A model generated the notes under the pieces. That model was not told the DNA's origin. It made no database searches and saw nothing but the letters and a program-made list of their open reading frames with translations. This document shows positions 1-9,831 of a DNA stretch of 40,940 nucleotides, in pieces. Both the position numbers and the translations under genes were made by a program. The DNA comes from an uncultured Anaerolineales bacterium (GTDB lineage: Bacteria; Chloroflexota; Anaerolineae; Anaerolineales; Villigracilaceae): contig CALGPL010000013.1 of assembly GCA_937960595.1 (NCBI GenBank), positions 1 to 40,940 on the forward strand, read 5' to 3'. How positions within the stretch are numbered: position 1 is the first letter of the stretch; the number at the start of each line of letters is the position of its first letter.

Positions 1-45
1 TAGGCGCACTCGATTCCGGCAGGCGTTTTCATGGTCTATGGAAAT

Positions 46-65
46 CCCGCGGCCGAGGCCGCGGG
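46..65 (-). terminator. Hairpin downstream of efp
   Basis: CCCGCGGC and GCCGCGGG form a perfect 8-bp GC-only stem with a 4-base loop, 13 bases past the efp stop codon. On the minus strand the stem is followed by only a weak T-rich stretch (ATTTCC), so it may be an imperfect intrinsic terminator or an mRNA 3'-end stabiliser. Bases 1-45 hold nothing I can assign. Confidence 0.5.
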
Positions 66-78
66 ACTCTCTTGCCGA

Positions 79-642
79 TCAGACGCGGGTGACGTAAGCG
101 CCGGTGCGGGTGTCGACTCGAATGATGTCGCCCTCTTTGACGAAGTTCGGGCATTGGACCTCGATGCCGGTTTCGACCTGCACCTTCTTGGTCACCCCCG
201 TGGCGGTGTCGCCGCGCACGGCCACATCGGCGCGGACGACTTTCAGGTCCACCGTCAGCGGCAGTTCGACGTCGAGCGGCTCGCCATTATAGAAGGTGAG
301 TTTGCACTCCATGCCCTCCTTGAGAAAGCCGGCCGAATCGCCCAGGATCTCGGCCTTGACCGCCGGCTGCTCGAAGGTTTCGTTATCCATGAAGTGATAA
401 TACTCGCCATCGGTATATAGATACTGAACGTTGTGAAAATCGAGGCGGGCTTCCTCCACCTGGCTGCCGGAGATGAAGGTTTTTTCCAGCGTCGCGCCGG
501 TGCGCAGGTTGCGGGCCTTGACGCGAATGGTGGCATTGCCGCGGCCGGGTTTGTGGTGGCTGTACTCGATCACCTTGAACAGACTCCCGTCGAGTTCGAA
601 GGTGACGCCTTTGCGAAGGTCATTGACATCGATCATGGGCAT
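79..642 (-). CDS. efp: Translation elongation factor P
   Basis: EF-P binds stalled ribosomes between the P and E sites and speeds peptide-bond formation at polyproline stretches. The 187-residue product has the usual family length and three-domain beta architecture: KOW-like domain I (about 1-63), the central OB domain, and the C-terminal OB domain ending in EGDIIRVDTRTGAYVTRV. The functional tip of domain I reads KPGRGNA at 31-37, so the residue usually modified (Lys34 in E. coli) is Arg34. Arginine here occurs in rhamnosylated EarP-type EF-Ps but also in others such as Thermus; no earP-like gene is in the window. The first ATG is preferred because AAGGAAG lies six bases upstream; a second ATG follows two codons later. 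It is last in a minus-strand run but has its own -10-like TATAAT upstream. Confidence 0.97.
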   Translation of the reverse strand: MPMIDVNDLRKGVTFELDGSLFKVIEYSHHKPGRGNATIRVKARNLRTGATLEKTFISGSQVEEARLDFHNVQYLYTDGEYYHFMDNETFEQPAVKAEILGDSAGFLKEGMECKLTFYNGEPLDVELPLTVDLKVVRADVAVRGDTATGVTKKVQVETGIEVQCPNFVKEGDIIRVDTRTGAYVTRV

Positions 643-666
643 AGGAAACTTCCTTACATAAATATG

Positions 667-689
667 GTTTGCAAACGGGCGGGATTATA
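667..689 (-). promoter_or_regulatory. Putative efp promoter -10 and dyad
   Basis: On the minus strand a perfect TATAAT (684-689) lies about 40 bases before the efp start. No good -35 box is visible 16-18 bases upstream. Just downstream of the expected transcription start sits the perfect 10-base palindrome GTTTGCAAAC (667-676), which could be an operator. Only the matches are seen; function is inferred. Confidence 0.4.
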
Positions 690-742
690 CTACCGCTCGC
701 CCCTGCATGGCTAGGGTCGGAGCGGCTCCTGGCTAGGCGCGT

Positions 743-1171
743 TCAAAGATCTTTGCCGTATGTATAGACCGTCTCCATGCGCTTCCAGCCGCGCCGTTCG
801 TAGAATTGCATGGCCGCTCGGTTGTCAATCGTCACCAGCAGGTAACAGCGGATGCAGCCCTTGGCGCGCAGACGGGCTTCCAGTTCGTCCATCAGGCGGC
901 TGCCGATTCCCTCCTGGCGGCAGGCCGGATCGACTGCCAGATGATAGACCAGGCCGCGGCGACCATCGAAGCCGCCCAGCACCGCCCCCACAATGTGGCC
1001 GTTTTTCTCGGCCACCAGGAACAAATCGGGGTCGCGGGTCAGTTTTTTGGCAATCTCTTCCGGCTCATCGGAACGGCGCAGTTGAATCCCTGGGCCGGCC
1101 GCCGACCACAAGGCATAGACCGCCGGATAATCCTGCGGAAAAGAGAACTCTCGAATCGAGACAGCGTCCAT
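743..1171 (-). CDS. GNAT-family N-acetyltransferase, YpeA-like
   Basis: This 142-residue single-domain protein belongs to the GNAT superfamily, which transfers an acetyl group from acetyl-CoA to an amine. The acetyl-CoA-binding motif A is clear: LAVDPACRQEGIGSRLMDEL (about 78-97), the Q/RxxGxG/A loop being RQEGIG. The FLVAEKNGHIVGAVLGGFDG strand pair and the C-terminal AMQFYERRGW motif resemble E. coli YpeA. The physiological substrate is unknown. Its start lies 13 bases after the stop of the receiver-domain gene, so it is probably the last gene of the tpx-hsp20-lon-receiver operon. No clear Shine-Dalgarno sequence precedes the ATG, which suggests translational coupling. Confidence 0.85.
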   Translation of the reverse strand: MDAVSIREFSFPQDYPAVYALWSAAGPGIQLRRSDEPEEIAKKLTRDPDLFLVAEKNGHIVGAVLGGFDGRRGLVYHLAVDPACRQEGIGSRLMDELEARLRAKGCIRCYLLVTIDNRAAMQFYERRGWKRMETVYTYGKDL

Positions 1172-1184
1172 GGAGAAAGGCGGC

Positions 1185-1503
1185 TCAGCGGCGAAGGCGG
1201 GCGATCAAATCGTCGGGCATGTAGGGTTTGAGCAGGAAATCGTCCGCGCCGGCAGCGAGACACTCCTCGGCGCGCGGCATGCCGGAGGTCATGATCACCC
1301 GCACCGATTGCAAGTCTGGAATCGCGCGGATCTGCCGGACGATCTCGATGCCGTCGCGATTCCCCAGGTTGACATCCAGAAAAATCGCCTGTGGGTTTTC
1401 GCGGCGGATGTTCTCGATCAAATCGCCGGGCTTGTCCAGGATATTGACGGCTTCGAAGCCCTCGATGGTCAGGAGAGTTTTCAGCAAGGCCAGCATGGTG
1501 GGA

Positions 1504-1532
<29 letters not shown>
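1185..1532 (-). CDS. Single-domain response regulator (receiver only)
   Basis: A 115-residue CheY/Spo0F-type receiver with no output domain. All key positions are present: acidic pocket Asp9-Asp10, phosphoacceptor Asp53 (FLDVNLG), switch Thr82 (MTSG) and Lys102 (LLKPY). It would receive phosphate from a histidine kinase not found in this window. The start at 1532 ([10 protein letters not shown]) is chosen over an upstream in-frame start because AAGGGG lies about eight bases before it and the residues before it do not belong to the fold. The gene begins inside the last 29 bases of lon, in another frame, so the two are almost certainly co-transcribed and coupled. A receiver in a lon/hsp20 operon is uncommon; a link to stress signalling is inference. 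Confidence 0.9.
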
Positions 1533-4109
<2,577 letters not shown>

Positions 4110-4113
<4 letters not shown>

Positions 4114-4511
4114 GAGGGTTTGATTCGAACGGTTTTGATCTTCGGCAAGGTCACGGTCAGGAAGCCGTCGCTATATTCGGCTTCCGTTTTGGCAATGTCG
4201 GCGTCGGGGGGCACTTCCACTGCCGTGCTGAATTCGCCAAAGCGAATTTCCATTTGGTGGTAGGCGCGCCGCTCGAGGGTCTCGCTCCGTATGCCGCTGA
4301 TGACGAGATGATCCTTGTCGATGTTGATGGAGAAATCGGACCGCGACATGCCGGCCACTTCGACGCGCACCACGTAGGCGTCCTCCGTCTCGTACACATC
4401 GGTCGGTGGACTCCAGGAATAGGAATGCAAGCGCACCTGCCAGCCGATCGCCTGCATCGAGGGGCGCGGCCTGGCGGGAGGCGGGGCGGTTTTCCAGACG
4501 AGTGCAGGCAT
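4110..4511 (-). CDS. Small heat shock protein Hsp20 (alpha-crystallin)
   Basis: A 133-residue ATP-independent holdase chaperone that binds unfolding proteins. The alpha-crystallin domain spans about 34-125: it opens with [22 protein letters not shown], has the strand HLVISGIR, and ends with the hallmark [10 protein letters not shown]. The C-terminal IxI/V anchor may be the short tail VRIKP. GGAGG five bases before the ATG sets the start. It lies ten bases after tpx and overlaps lon by four, so redox defence, holdase and protease are encoded together. No CIRCE (HrcA) inverted repeat was seen upstream of hsp20 or tpx. Confidence 0.93.
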
Positions 4512-4521
4512 GGCACCCTCC

Positions 4522-5046
4522 TCAGGCGTTCAGCGCCGCCCGGGCAGCAGACAGGACGGCGGCATAATCCGGCTCGTCGCCCAAGGCGGGCATGTAAGCC
4601 GCGTAGGTGATCTTGCCCTGCCGGTCGACGACAAATACAGCCCGGCGCAGGATGCGCGCTTCCTTGATGAGGCAGCCATACTTTGCCCCGAAATCGGCGG
4701 CCATGTGATCCGAGAGGACGGTCACCTGATCCACGCCGGTCGCGCCGCACCAGCGCTTCTGGGCAAACGGCAGGTCGGTGCTGATGACCAGGATGACAAT
4801 ATCGGCGCCGAGAGCGGCGGCCTCTTCGTTGAAGCGGCGCGTCTCCCGGTCGCAGACTTCCGTATCCAGAGAGGGGACGGCTGCGATGATGCGCACCTTG
4901 CCCTGGGTATCTGCCAACCCGGCAAACGGCGACCAGTCGAGGCGTTGGACGTGGAATTCGGGCGCGGGGTCGCCCGGCTGGAGGTCCGGCCCGACGACGG
5001 TTGCATCCTGACCCTTGAATTTGATGATTCCGAAACGTTCGCTCAT
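4522..5046 (-). CDS. tpx: Thiol peroxidase (atypical 2-Cys peroxiredoxin, Tpx)
   Basis: Tpx reduces hydrogen peroxide and alkyl hydroperoxides using thioredoxin. This 174-residue protein matches the Tpx subfamily: peroxidatic Cys65 in PSLDTEVC, resolving Cys100 in ISTDLPFAQKRWC, and the typical N-terminal KFKGQDATVVG. The Cys-Cys spacing (35) is close to E. coli Tpx. An in-frame GTG one codon earlier is possible, but AGGAGG sits eight bases before the ATG at 5046 and only five before the GTG, so the ATG is chosen. It is the first gene of the tpx-hsp20-lon-receiver-GNAT operon and lies 53 bases downstream of a tRNA gene on the same strand; no clear separate promoter is visible. Confidence 0.95.
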   Translation of the reverse strand: MSERFGIIKFKGQDATVVGPDLQPGDPAPEFHVQRLDWSPFAGLADTQGKVRIIAAVPSLDTEVCDRETRRFNEEAAALGADIVILVISTDLPFAQKRWCGATGVDQVTVLSDHMAADFGAKYGCLIKEARILRRAVFVVDRQGKITYAAYMPALGDEPDYAAVLSAARAALNA

Positions 5047-5099
5047 CACGATTTCCTCCTGTCTTCCGTTCTCTTCTCAGGCCTCGGGAGAACGAGCAG

Positions 5100-5172
5100 C
5101 GCCCCTGGCGGGATTCGAACCCACAACCTACTGCTTAGAAGGCAGGTGCTCTATCCGTTGAGCTACAGGGGC
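5100..5172 (-). tRNA. tRNA-Arg (anticodon UCU)
   Basis: Read on the minus strand it folds as a cloverleaf: acceptor GCCCCTG/CAGGGGC, D-arm GCTC/GAGC, anticodon arm with loop CTTCTAA (anticodon TCT, decoding AGA), and T-arm GTGGG-TTCGAAT-CCCGC. The outermost anticodon-stem pair is a C/T mismatch. The discriminator base is G and the CCA end is not encoded. It lies 18 bases after the stop of an unrecognised gene, so it is probably processed from a longer transcript. Confidence 0.95.
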
Positions 5173-5190
5173 ATGAGTGAGCCGGCCAAT

Positions 5191-5625
5191 TCAACCCAGG
5201 AAGGGACGGATTCCTTTGTAGACGCGCGGCCCGGCCAGGGTGCGCAAAATAATCTCGGCCGGCCGCCCCAGCCGCTGACCCAGTTCGGCGGCCGAGAGCG
5301 GCGTGTTGCCGTTCGAAAGGAGGATGCGAAAGACAGCATCCACCAGAGCCGTCTGCGCGCTGACAAAGCCTTCCTGCCGGGCGCAGTGAGTGATCAGCGT
5401 GTTTTGCAAGCCATCCACCTGGCGCACCTCGGCCGTCTGCGGATCGACCCAGTCGATCAACTGGTCTTCGGGCACATCGGCAAAGGCTTGCTGGTGTTCT
5501 TCGCACAACATGCTGCGCAACTCGATATGCCAGTTGCGGTCGTTCTGCCGCCACCAATCGAAATCGATGTGAAACGGGGTCTGGGCGGTCGGCTTGACCA
5601 GGCTGAATTTCTTGACCTCAGTCAT
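5191..5625 (-). CDS. Conserved-looking hypothetical protein, 144 aa
   Basis: I do not recognise a family. The product is soluble, with no signal peptide or membrane segment. It begins MTEVKKFSLVKPT, has a Trp/aromatic-rich stretch (HIDFDWWRQNDRNWHIEL, about 19-36), a His/Cys-containing middle (ITHCARQEG), and a C-terminal segment (about 110-140, TPLSAAELGQRLGRPAEIILRTL) that looks like a winged-helix half: helix, turn, recognition-like helix. It overlaps the preceding 532-residue gene by eight bases, so the two are translated as a pair and probably act together. The tRNA-Arg gene follows immediately. Coding is supported by the overlap and by consistent GC-rich codon use. Confidence 0.75.
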   Translation of the reverse strand: MTEVKKFSLVKPTAQTPFHIDFDWWRQNDRNWHIELRSMLCEEHQQAFADVPEDQLIDWVDPQTAEVRQVDGLQNTLITHCARQEGFVSAQTALVDAVFRILLSNGNTPLSAAELGQRLGRPAEIILRTLAGPRVYKGIRPFLG

Positions 5626-7216
5626 CGCTGGCCTCCTCCGAGTCGATCAAACGGAAATGTAGATCGCCGACGTGTTTGATGGTCGGCCGGCTCGCCAGAA
5701 AAGCCAGCAACGGCGCGGGCGGGCAGCGCCGAACGATGTTCAGGGCCGAATAGAGTTCCTGAGCATGGACATGCCCTTGCACATTGAGTTTGCTCAGTTC
5801 GCGCAGCATGCCCAACACCAGATTTTCAAAAGGCGGCTTCTCGGCAGCCAGCCGGCCGCAGGCTGCATCCACGCCTTCCACATCCGGGACGGCAATGACC
5901 ATGCGTTCGTTGAATTCACAGGTCAGATTCTGCTTCAAGGTGGCAAAGACGATGCCGCCATCGCTGCCGACCAAGACCGTGCGCACCCAGTCGCGGGTCG
6001 GGCGGTGGACGCGGGCTTCGAGGATGACCTGGCCCGGTTTTTTGCTGCGCCGGACGGTGATCAAACTGCCGGGGATCAAGCCGTGCTTGCGGTACAAGTC
6101 GCCCAGCCCGGCCACGTAGCCATGCTGACGAACCACCCAGCCCGGCATTTCCTGACCGGTCACTCCGTCCACAATCGTAAAGCGCACGCGCGGGGTGACG
6201 TAGGCGGTCGGGAAGAGGCCGCGCATGCGGGCCGAAATGGGCAGCGTCCCTGCCCGCCAGTGCGGATAGGGCAGACTGACGGTCACTTCCTCCGGCAGGA
6301 GGGCGGGCGGTTCCAAATCGCTCAATTCGTCGTCGAGGACAGCCTCCAGCGCCCGCATTTCCTCGGTCAACACAGAGGCGTCGTACTCCAGGGCCGTGTA
6401 GCGCAGCGAAGGCGGGATTTGCTGCACGTCCGGCGGCTCGAGGCGACGCAGGCACCACAACACCTCGCCCGCCGGACCGACCTCGTCGAAACGGGTATCC
6501 TCCTGCAAGGCATAATTCAACGAGAATTCGAGCAGTTTTGGGTTGACATCGGCCGGCAAGTCAATCTGATCGAGCAGCGCCGAGGTGGGCAGCGGCTGTC
6601 CTTTGGCCTCATCGAGAATGGCCTCCGCCAAATTCAAGTGACCGAGATTGACGTCCACCAGCAAGGCGCGCGGGAACCAGCGCCCGGCAATCCGCACCAG
6701 ACTTTGGTCGGCCTCCAGAGCGGCGACCAGTTTGCGGGTCAGACCCGCCTCGTGCTGACGCAGGACGGTTTCGGCATCGAACGCCTGTTCTTCGCCCGTC
6801 TCCTGCGGCGCATTCAGCCCATGAGATTCCAAACCTGCCGCGAACTGCTTGCGGTTGCCGTCTCCAAACTCGACCTCGATGACTTCGAACTCGCCCAAAG
6901 CGGGGTTGACGCCCGGCCGCACGCCGGTCACGCGGCCGCTCTTCCAATCCAGGGCCGGGAAGACCAGCGCCTCGCCGAGGCGGTAGCGCTCCTTCGGCAG
7001 GTACAACTTTCCGCCGCCCTGGCGCTGTTTGCGCAGGGTTTCGCGTTCGACGCGCAGGCGCTCCTCGATCAGCACCGGCAGGATCTCTTTTTCGGTGAGC
7101 GGAGTCTCGTGTTCGAACAGATAGGTACTGATGAATTCCAAGTCCTTCTTGTCGAACTGCAGATTGCTCCAATAGTCTTCGGGTAAGGTGAGGGAAGTGC
7201 TTGCCATGACTTGCAT
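5618..7216 (-). CDS. Hypothetical protein, 532 aa, unknown function
   Basis: A large soluble protein with no signal peptide or transmembrane helix, and no family I recognise. The N-terminal part (about 10-75) is helical and charged (LEFISTYLFEHETPLTEKEILPVLIEERLRVERETLRKQRQ; shown in fragments: LTEKEIL, ERLRVERETLRKQ), followed by a beta-rich segment where KERYRLGEALVFPALDWKSG resembles an SH3-like barrel entry. A later portion (about 315-440) is rich in beta strands and basic residues, including RKHGLIPGSLITVRRSKKPG. This could suit nucleic-acid binding, but that is speculation. The start at 7216 is chosen because AGAGGA sits five bases upstream; an upstream in-frame ATG at 7327 would run through the promoter. 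A perfect TATAAT lies 43 bases upstream. It overlaps the 144-residue gene. Confidence 0.8.
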   Translation of the reverse strand: MQVMASTSLTLPEDYWSNLQFDKKDLEFISTYLFEHETPLTEKEILPVLIEERLRVERETLRKQRQGGGKLYLPKERYRLGEALVFPALDWKSGRVTGVRPGVNPALGEFEVIEVEFGDGNRKQFAAGLESHGLNAPQETGEEQAFDAETVLRQHEAGLTRKLVAALEADQSLVRIAGRWFPRALLVDVNLGHLNLAEAILDEAKGQPLPTSALLDQIDLPADVNPKLLEFSLNYALQEDTRFDEVGPAGEVLWCLRRLEPPDVQQIPPSLRYTALEYDASVLTEEMRALEAVLDDELSDLEPPALLPEEVTVSLPYPHWRAGTLPISARMRGLFPTAYVTPRVRFTIVDGVTGQEMPGWVVRQHGYVAGLGDLYRKHGLIPGSLITVRRSKKPGQVILEARVHRPTRDWVRTVLVGSDGGIVFATLKQNLTCEFNERMVIAVPDVEGVDAACGRLAAEKPPFENLVLGMLRELSKLNVQGHVHAQELYSALNIVRRCPPAPLLAFLASRPTIKHVGDLHFRLIDSEEASDD

Positions 7217-7258
7217 GAAATCCTCTAAGGCAGATGCGGTTTGCTTCGAAACGACGCA

Positions 7259-7264
7259 ATTATA
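7259..7264 (-). promoter_or_regulatory. -10 box for the minus-strand 532-aa gene
   Basis: A perfect TATAAT on the minus strand gives a predicted leader of about 36 bases with a Shine-Dalgarno sequence before the ATG at 7216. No strong -35 box is seen at the right distance. It lies back-to-back with the plus-strand promoter at 7272-7300. Confidence 0.5.
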
Positions 7265-7271
7265 CCCCACC

Positions 7272-7300
7272 TTGACAGACCATCTCCCTTGACTTAACAT
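7272..7300 (+). promoter_or_regulatory. Sigma-70-like promoter of the GT4-yraN-miaA operon
   Basis: TTGACA (7272-7277), exact consensus, is followed after 17 bases by TAACAT (7295-7300, four of six). Transcription would start near 7307, leaving a leader of about 13 bases that still contains the AGGTGA ribosome-binding site at 7311-7316. Confidence 0.65.
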
Positions 7301-7319
7301 GTAAGCAGCGAGGTGACTC

Positions 7320-8519
7320 ATGCGCATCGGAATGATGGCAGACGTCTATAAGCCCCATGTCAGCGGAATCACGAACTACATTGCCCTCAACAAACGCTAC
7401 CTGGAACAGGCCGGCCACGAGGTGTTTGTCTTCACCTTTGGCGATCTGGAGTACGAAGACAACGAAGCCAACGTCATCCGCTCGCCCGGCCTGCCGTTGA
7501 TCGACACCGGCTATTACTTGAATTTCACCTACAGCCGCGCTGCCCGCCGCCTGCTCCAAACCATGGACATCGTCCACGTCCATCACCCCTTCCTGAGCGG
7601 ACGGCTGGCCCTGCGCTATTGCCGCCCTCTGCGCATCCCCATCGTCTTCACCAACCACACCCGCTACGACTTGTACGCCCAAGTTTATCTCCCCATCCTG
7701 CCGGAGGAGATCAGCACCACCTTCCTGCAAACCTACATGCCGGCCTTTTGCAACGCGGTGGACCTGGTCATCTCCCCCTCCAAGGGAATGGCCAACATCC
7801 TGCGCGGCCTGGGCGTCGACGGCCCGATCGAAATCGTCCCCAACGGCGTCGAGATCAATCGTTTCATCGAACAGTGTGGAACGGATTGCCGCGCCGAGTT
7901 TGGTTTCACGCCAGACGACTTGCTGCTGGTATATGCCGGGCGGTTGGGGCCCGAAAAGAACCTGCCTTTCCTTCTGCGGGCATTTGCCGGCGTGGCCGAA
8001 GCGGTCGAGAACGCCACCCTGCTCCTCCTCGGCAGCGGACCCGAAGAGGCCAACCTCAAGCGTCTGGCCAACGATCTCGGCTTGAGCGGGCGGATCGGCT
8101 TTCTGGGCATGGTGCCGTATGAACACATCCCCAAATACCTGGCGATGTGCGACCTGTTCGTGACCGCCTCGGTGACCGAAGTGCATCCCCTCTCGGTCAT
8201 CGAAGCGATGGGCGCCGGCCTGCCCGTCCTGGGCATCGAATCGGTCGGCGTGGGCGATACGGTCGAGAACAACGTCACCGGACTGCTGGCCCGCGAGGAC
8301 CAGGCCGCCTTCGCCGCCAAATTGACCCGCCTGTGCCTGGACGCCGATTTGCGCAAGAAAATGGGGCAGGCCGGGCGCGCCGCCGCCGAGCAATACGCCA
8401 TCGAACGCACCACTCAGATCATGCTTTCTCACTACGAGCGCCTGGTTTTCGAGGCCGGCCCGCGCCAGCACACGCTGGGCGTCCGCCTGCGCAGCGTCAT
8501 CGAAAGGATTCGGCGATGA
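7320..8519 (+). CDS. GT4-family glycosyltransferase
   Basis: A 399-residue retaining GT-B glycosyltransferase. The N-terminal Rossmann half starts MRIGMMADVYKPHVSGITNY, the acceptor-side Gly loop typical of family 4. The donor-binding half includes YAGRLGPEKN and LLLGSGPE, and the family-4 E-x7-E motif appears as TEVHPLSVIEAMGAGLPV. The protein resembles enzymes that glycosylate diacylglycerol or other lipid acceptors (the SGI/V-x-N-Y start and VHHPF motif), but the acceptor cannot be fixed from sequence. There is no membrane helix. AGGTGA precedes the ATG. The stop codon overlaps the yraN start (ATGA), placing it first in an operon with yraN and miaA. Confidence 0.92.
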   Translation: MRIGMMADVYKPHVSGITNYIALNKRYLEQAGHEVFVFTFGDLEYEDNEANVIRSPGLPLIDTGYYLNFTYSRAARRLLQTMDIVHVHHPFLSGRLALRYCRPLRIPIVFTNHTRYDLYAQVYLPILPEEISTTFLQTYMPAFCNAVDLVISPSKGMANILRGLGVDGPIEIVPNGVEINRFIEQCGTDCRAEFGFTPDDLLLVYAGRLGPEKNLPFLLRAFAGVAEAVENATLLLLGSGPEEANLKRLANDLGLSGRIGFLGMVPYEHIPKYLAMCDLFVTASVTEVHPLSVIEAMGAGLPVLGIESVGVGDTVENNVTGLLAREDQAAFAAKLTRLCLDADLRKKMGQAGRAAAEQYAIERTTQIMLSHYERLVFEAGPRQHTLGVRLRSVIERIRR

Positions 8520-8878
8520 GCGACCGCCGCCAACGGCTTGGCCGCCGCGGGGAAGAAGCCGCCGCCGCCTACCTCCAGGCCAACGGCTACACCATCCTGG
8601 CCCGCAACCTGCGCTGCGGGCGCGGCGAAATCGACCTCCTGGCCACCCGCGACGGCCTGTTGATCTTCGTCGAGGTGCGGACGCGCCGCTCGGGCGCTTT
8701 TGCCCACCCGGAGGAGACGGTCACGCCGCGCAAGCAGGCTCATCTGTTGGCGGCCGCCGAACAGTACCTGCAGGAACATCCCGAAAGTCCCGAAAACTGG
8801 CAGTTCGATCTGATCGCCATTGAAGGCGACCCCGATCAAAATCCGGTCATCACCCACTTCGAAAATGTCCTTGCCTGA
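8516..8878 (+). CDS. YraN/UPF0102 family putative endonuclease
   Basis: A 120-residue protein of the YraN (UPF0102) family, which has a restriction-endonuclease-like fold. The N-terminal LGRRGEEAAAAYLQANGY and the core RCGRGEIDLLATRDGLLIFVEV contain the conserved nuclease-like residues (Glu of GE, Asp of EIDL, then the E-V strand). The family is widespread and often lies near rnhB or tRNA-modification genes; its biological role is poorly defined. It overlaps the glycosyltransferase stop by four bases and the miaA start by 14, so all three are one operon. Confidence 0.92.
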   Translation: MSDRRQRLGRRGEEAAAAYLQANGYTILARNLRCGRGEIDLLATRDGLLIFVEVRTRRSGAFAHPEETVTPRKQAHLLAAAEQYLQEHPESPENWQFDLIAIEGDPDQNPVITHFENVLA

Positions 8879-9809
8879 ACGCCCTCCCCTGATTGTCCTC
8901 GTCGGCCCGACGGCGGTCGGTAAGACCGAAACCGCCATCCGCCTGGCCGAGCGTCTGAACGGCGAAATCGTCTCGGCCGATTCGCGCCTGTTCTACCGCG
9001 GCATGGACATCGGCACCGCCAAGCCGACGCTGGAGGAGCGCGCCCGCGTCCCCCATCACCTCATTGACGTGACCACGCCCGAGCAGTCCTGGAGCCTGGC
9101 TGTTTTCCAGAAAGCCGCCGACGGGGCGATCACCGCCATCCACCATCGCGGCCGCCTGCCGTTCCTGGTGGGGGGCACCGGGCAATACGTGCGGGCCGTG
9201 ACGCACGGCTGGGCGCCGCCGGCGGCCGCGCCGAACCCGGCCCTGCGCGGCGTCCTGGAGCGCCTGGCCGCCGAGCAAGGCCATGATTGGCTACACGCAA
9301 AACTCGCCCGCCTCGACCCTCCCGCCGCCGACCGCATCGACCCGCGCAACCTGCGTCGCACCGTCCGCGCCCTCGAGGTGATTCTGACCACCGGCCAGCG
9401 CTTCTCCGACCAGTCGCAGCGCGGCCACCCCCGCTACCACCTGCTGACCATCGGCCTGACCCGCCCCCGCCCCGAACTGTACGCCCGCATCGACGCCCGC
9501 ATCGAGGCGATGTTCGCCGCCGGCCTGCTCGACGAGGTGCGCGCCCTGCTCCAAAGCGGCCTGCCGCCCGATTTGCCCGCCTTCTCGGCCATCGGCTACC
9601 GCGAGTGCCTGCAGGTGCTGGCCGGGCAGATGAGCCTCGAGCAAGCCAAGGCCGAAATGCGCCGCGCCACCCGCACCTTCGTCCGCCGCCAGGCCAACTG
9701 GTTCAAGCCAGACGACCCGGCCATCCACTGGTTCGATGCCGGCACAACCCCGCTGGAAGAGATCGAAACCCTTATCCGCCGCTTTTGTTCCCCCTACCCA
9801 TCCGGGTAA
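8865..9809 (+). CDS. miaA: tRNA dimethylallyltransferase MiaA
   Basis: MiaA transfers the dimethylallyl group from DMAPP to the N6 of A37 in tRNAs that read UNN codons. The 314-residue protein has the P-loop GPTAVGKTETA (14-24), the substrate motif VSADSRLFYRGMDIGTAKP, PHHLIDV, and the GGTGQYVRAV segment of the family. The start at 8865 (MSLPERPPLIV) is chosen because an upstream in-frame start would put 15 extra residues before the first strand; it overlaps the yraN stop. The ribosome-binding site is weak, consistent with coupling. Position 34-36 of the tRNA-Arg in this window (UCU) is not a classic MiaA target, so no direct link is implied. Confidence 0.97.
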   Translation: MSLPERPPLIVLVGPTAVGKTETAIRLAERLNGEIVSADSRLFYRGMDIGTAKPTLEERARVPHHLIDVTTPEQSWSLAVFQKAADGAITAIHHRGRLPFLVGGTGQYVRAVTHGWAPPAAAPNPALRGVLERLAAEQGHDWLHAKLARLDPPAADRIDPRNLRRTVRALEVILTTGQRFSDQSQRGHPRYHLLTIGLTRPRPELYARIDARIEAMFAAGLLDEVRALLQSGLPPDLPAFSAIGYRECLQVLAGQMSLEQAKAEMRRATRTFVRRQANWFKPDDPAIHWFDAGTTPLEEIETLIRRFCSPYPSG

Positions 9810-9831
9810 ATTCTCCTACAAGGAATAGTTC

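Noticed and set aside
5067-5094. CGTTCTC/GAGAACG hairpin between the tRNA and tpx, as a terminator
   Set aside because: Only 7 bp with a 14-base loop and no U-run; too weak to call.
4512-5100. CIRCE/HrcA operator search before hsp20 and tpx
   Set aside because: No TTAGCACTC-N9-GAGTGCTAA-like inverted repeat is present.
8147-8878. A 243-residue open frame starting within the GT4 gene
   Set aside because: Only its last 120 codons (from 8516) encode the conserved YraN protein; the upstream part is another frame of the glycosyltransferase.
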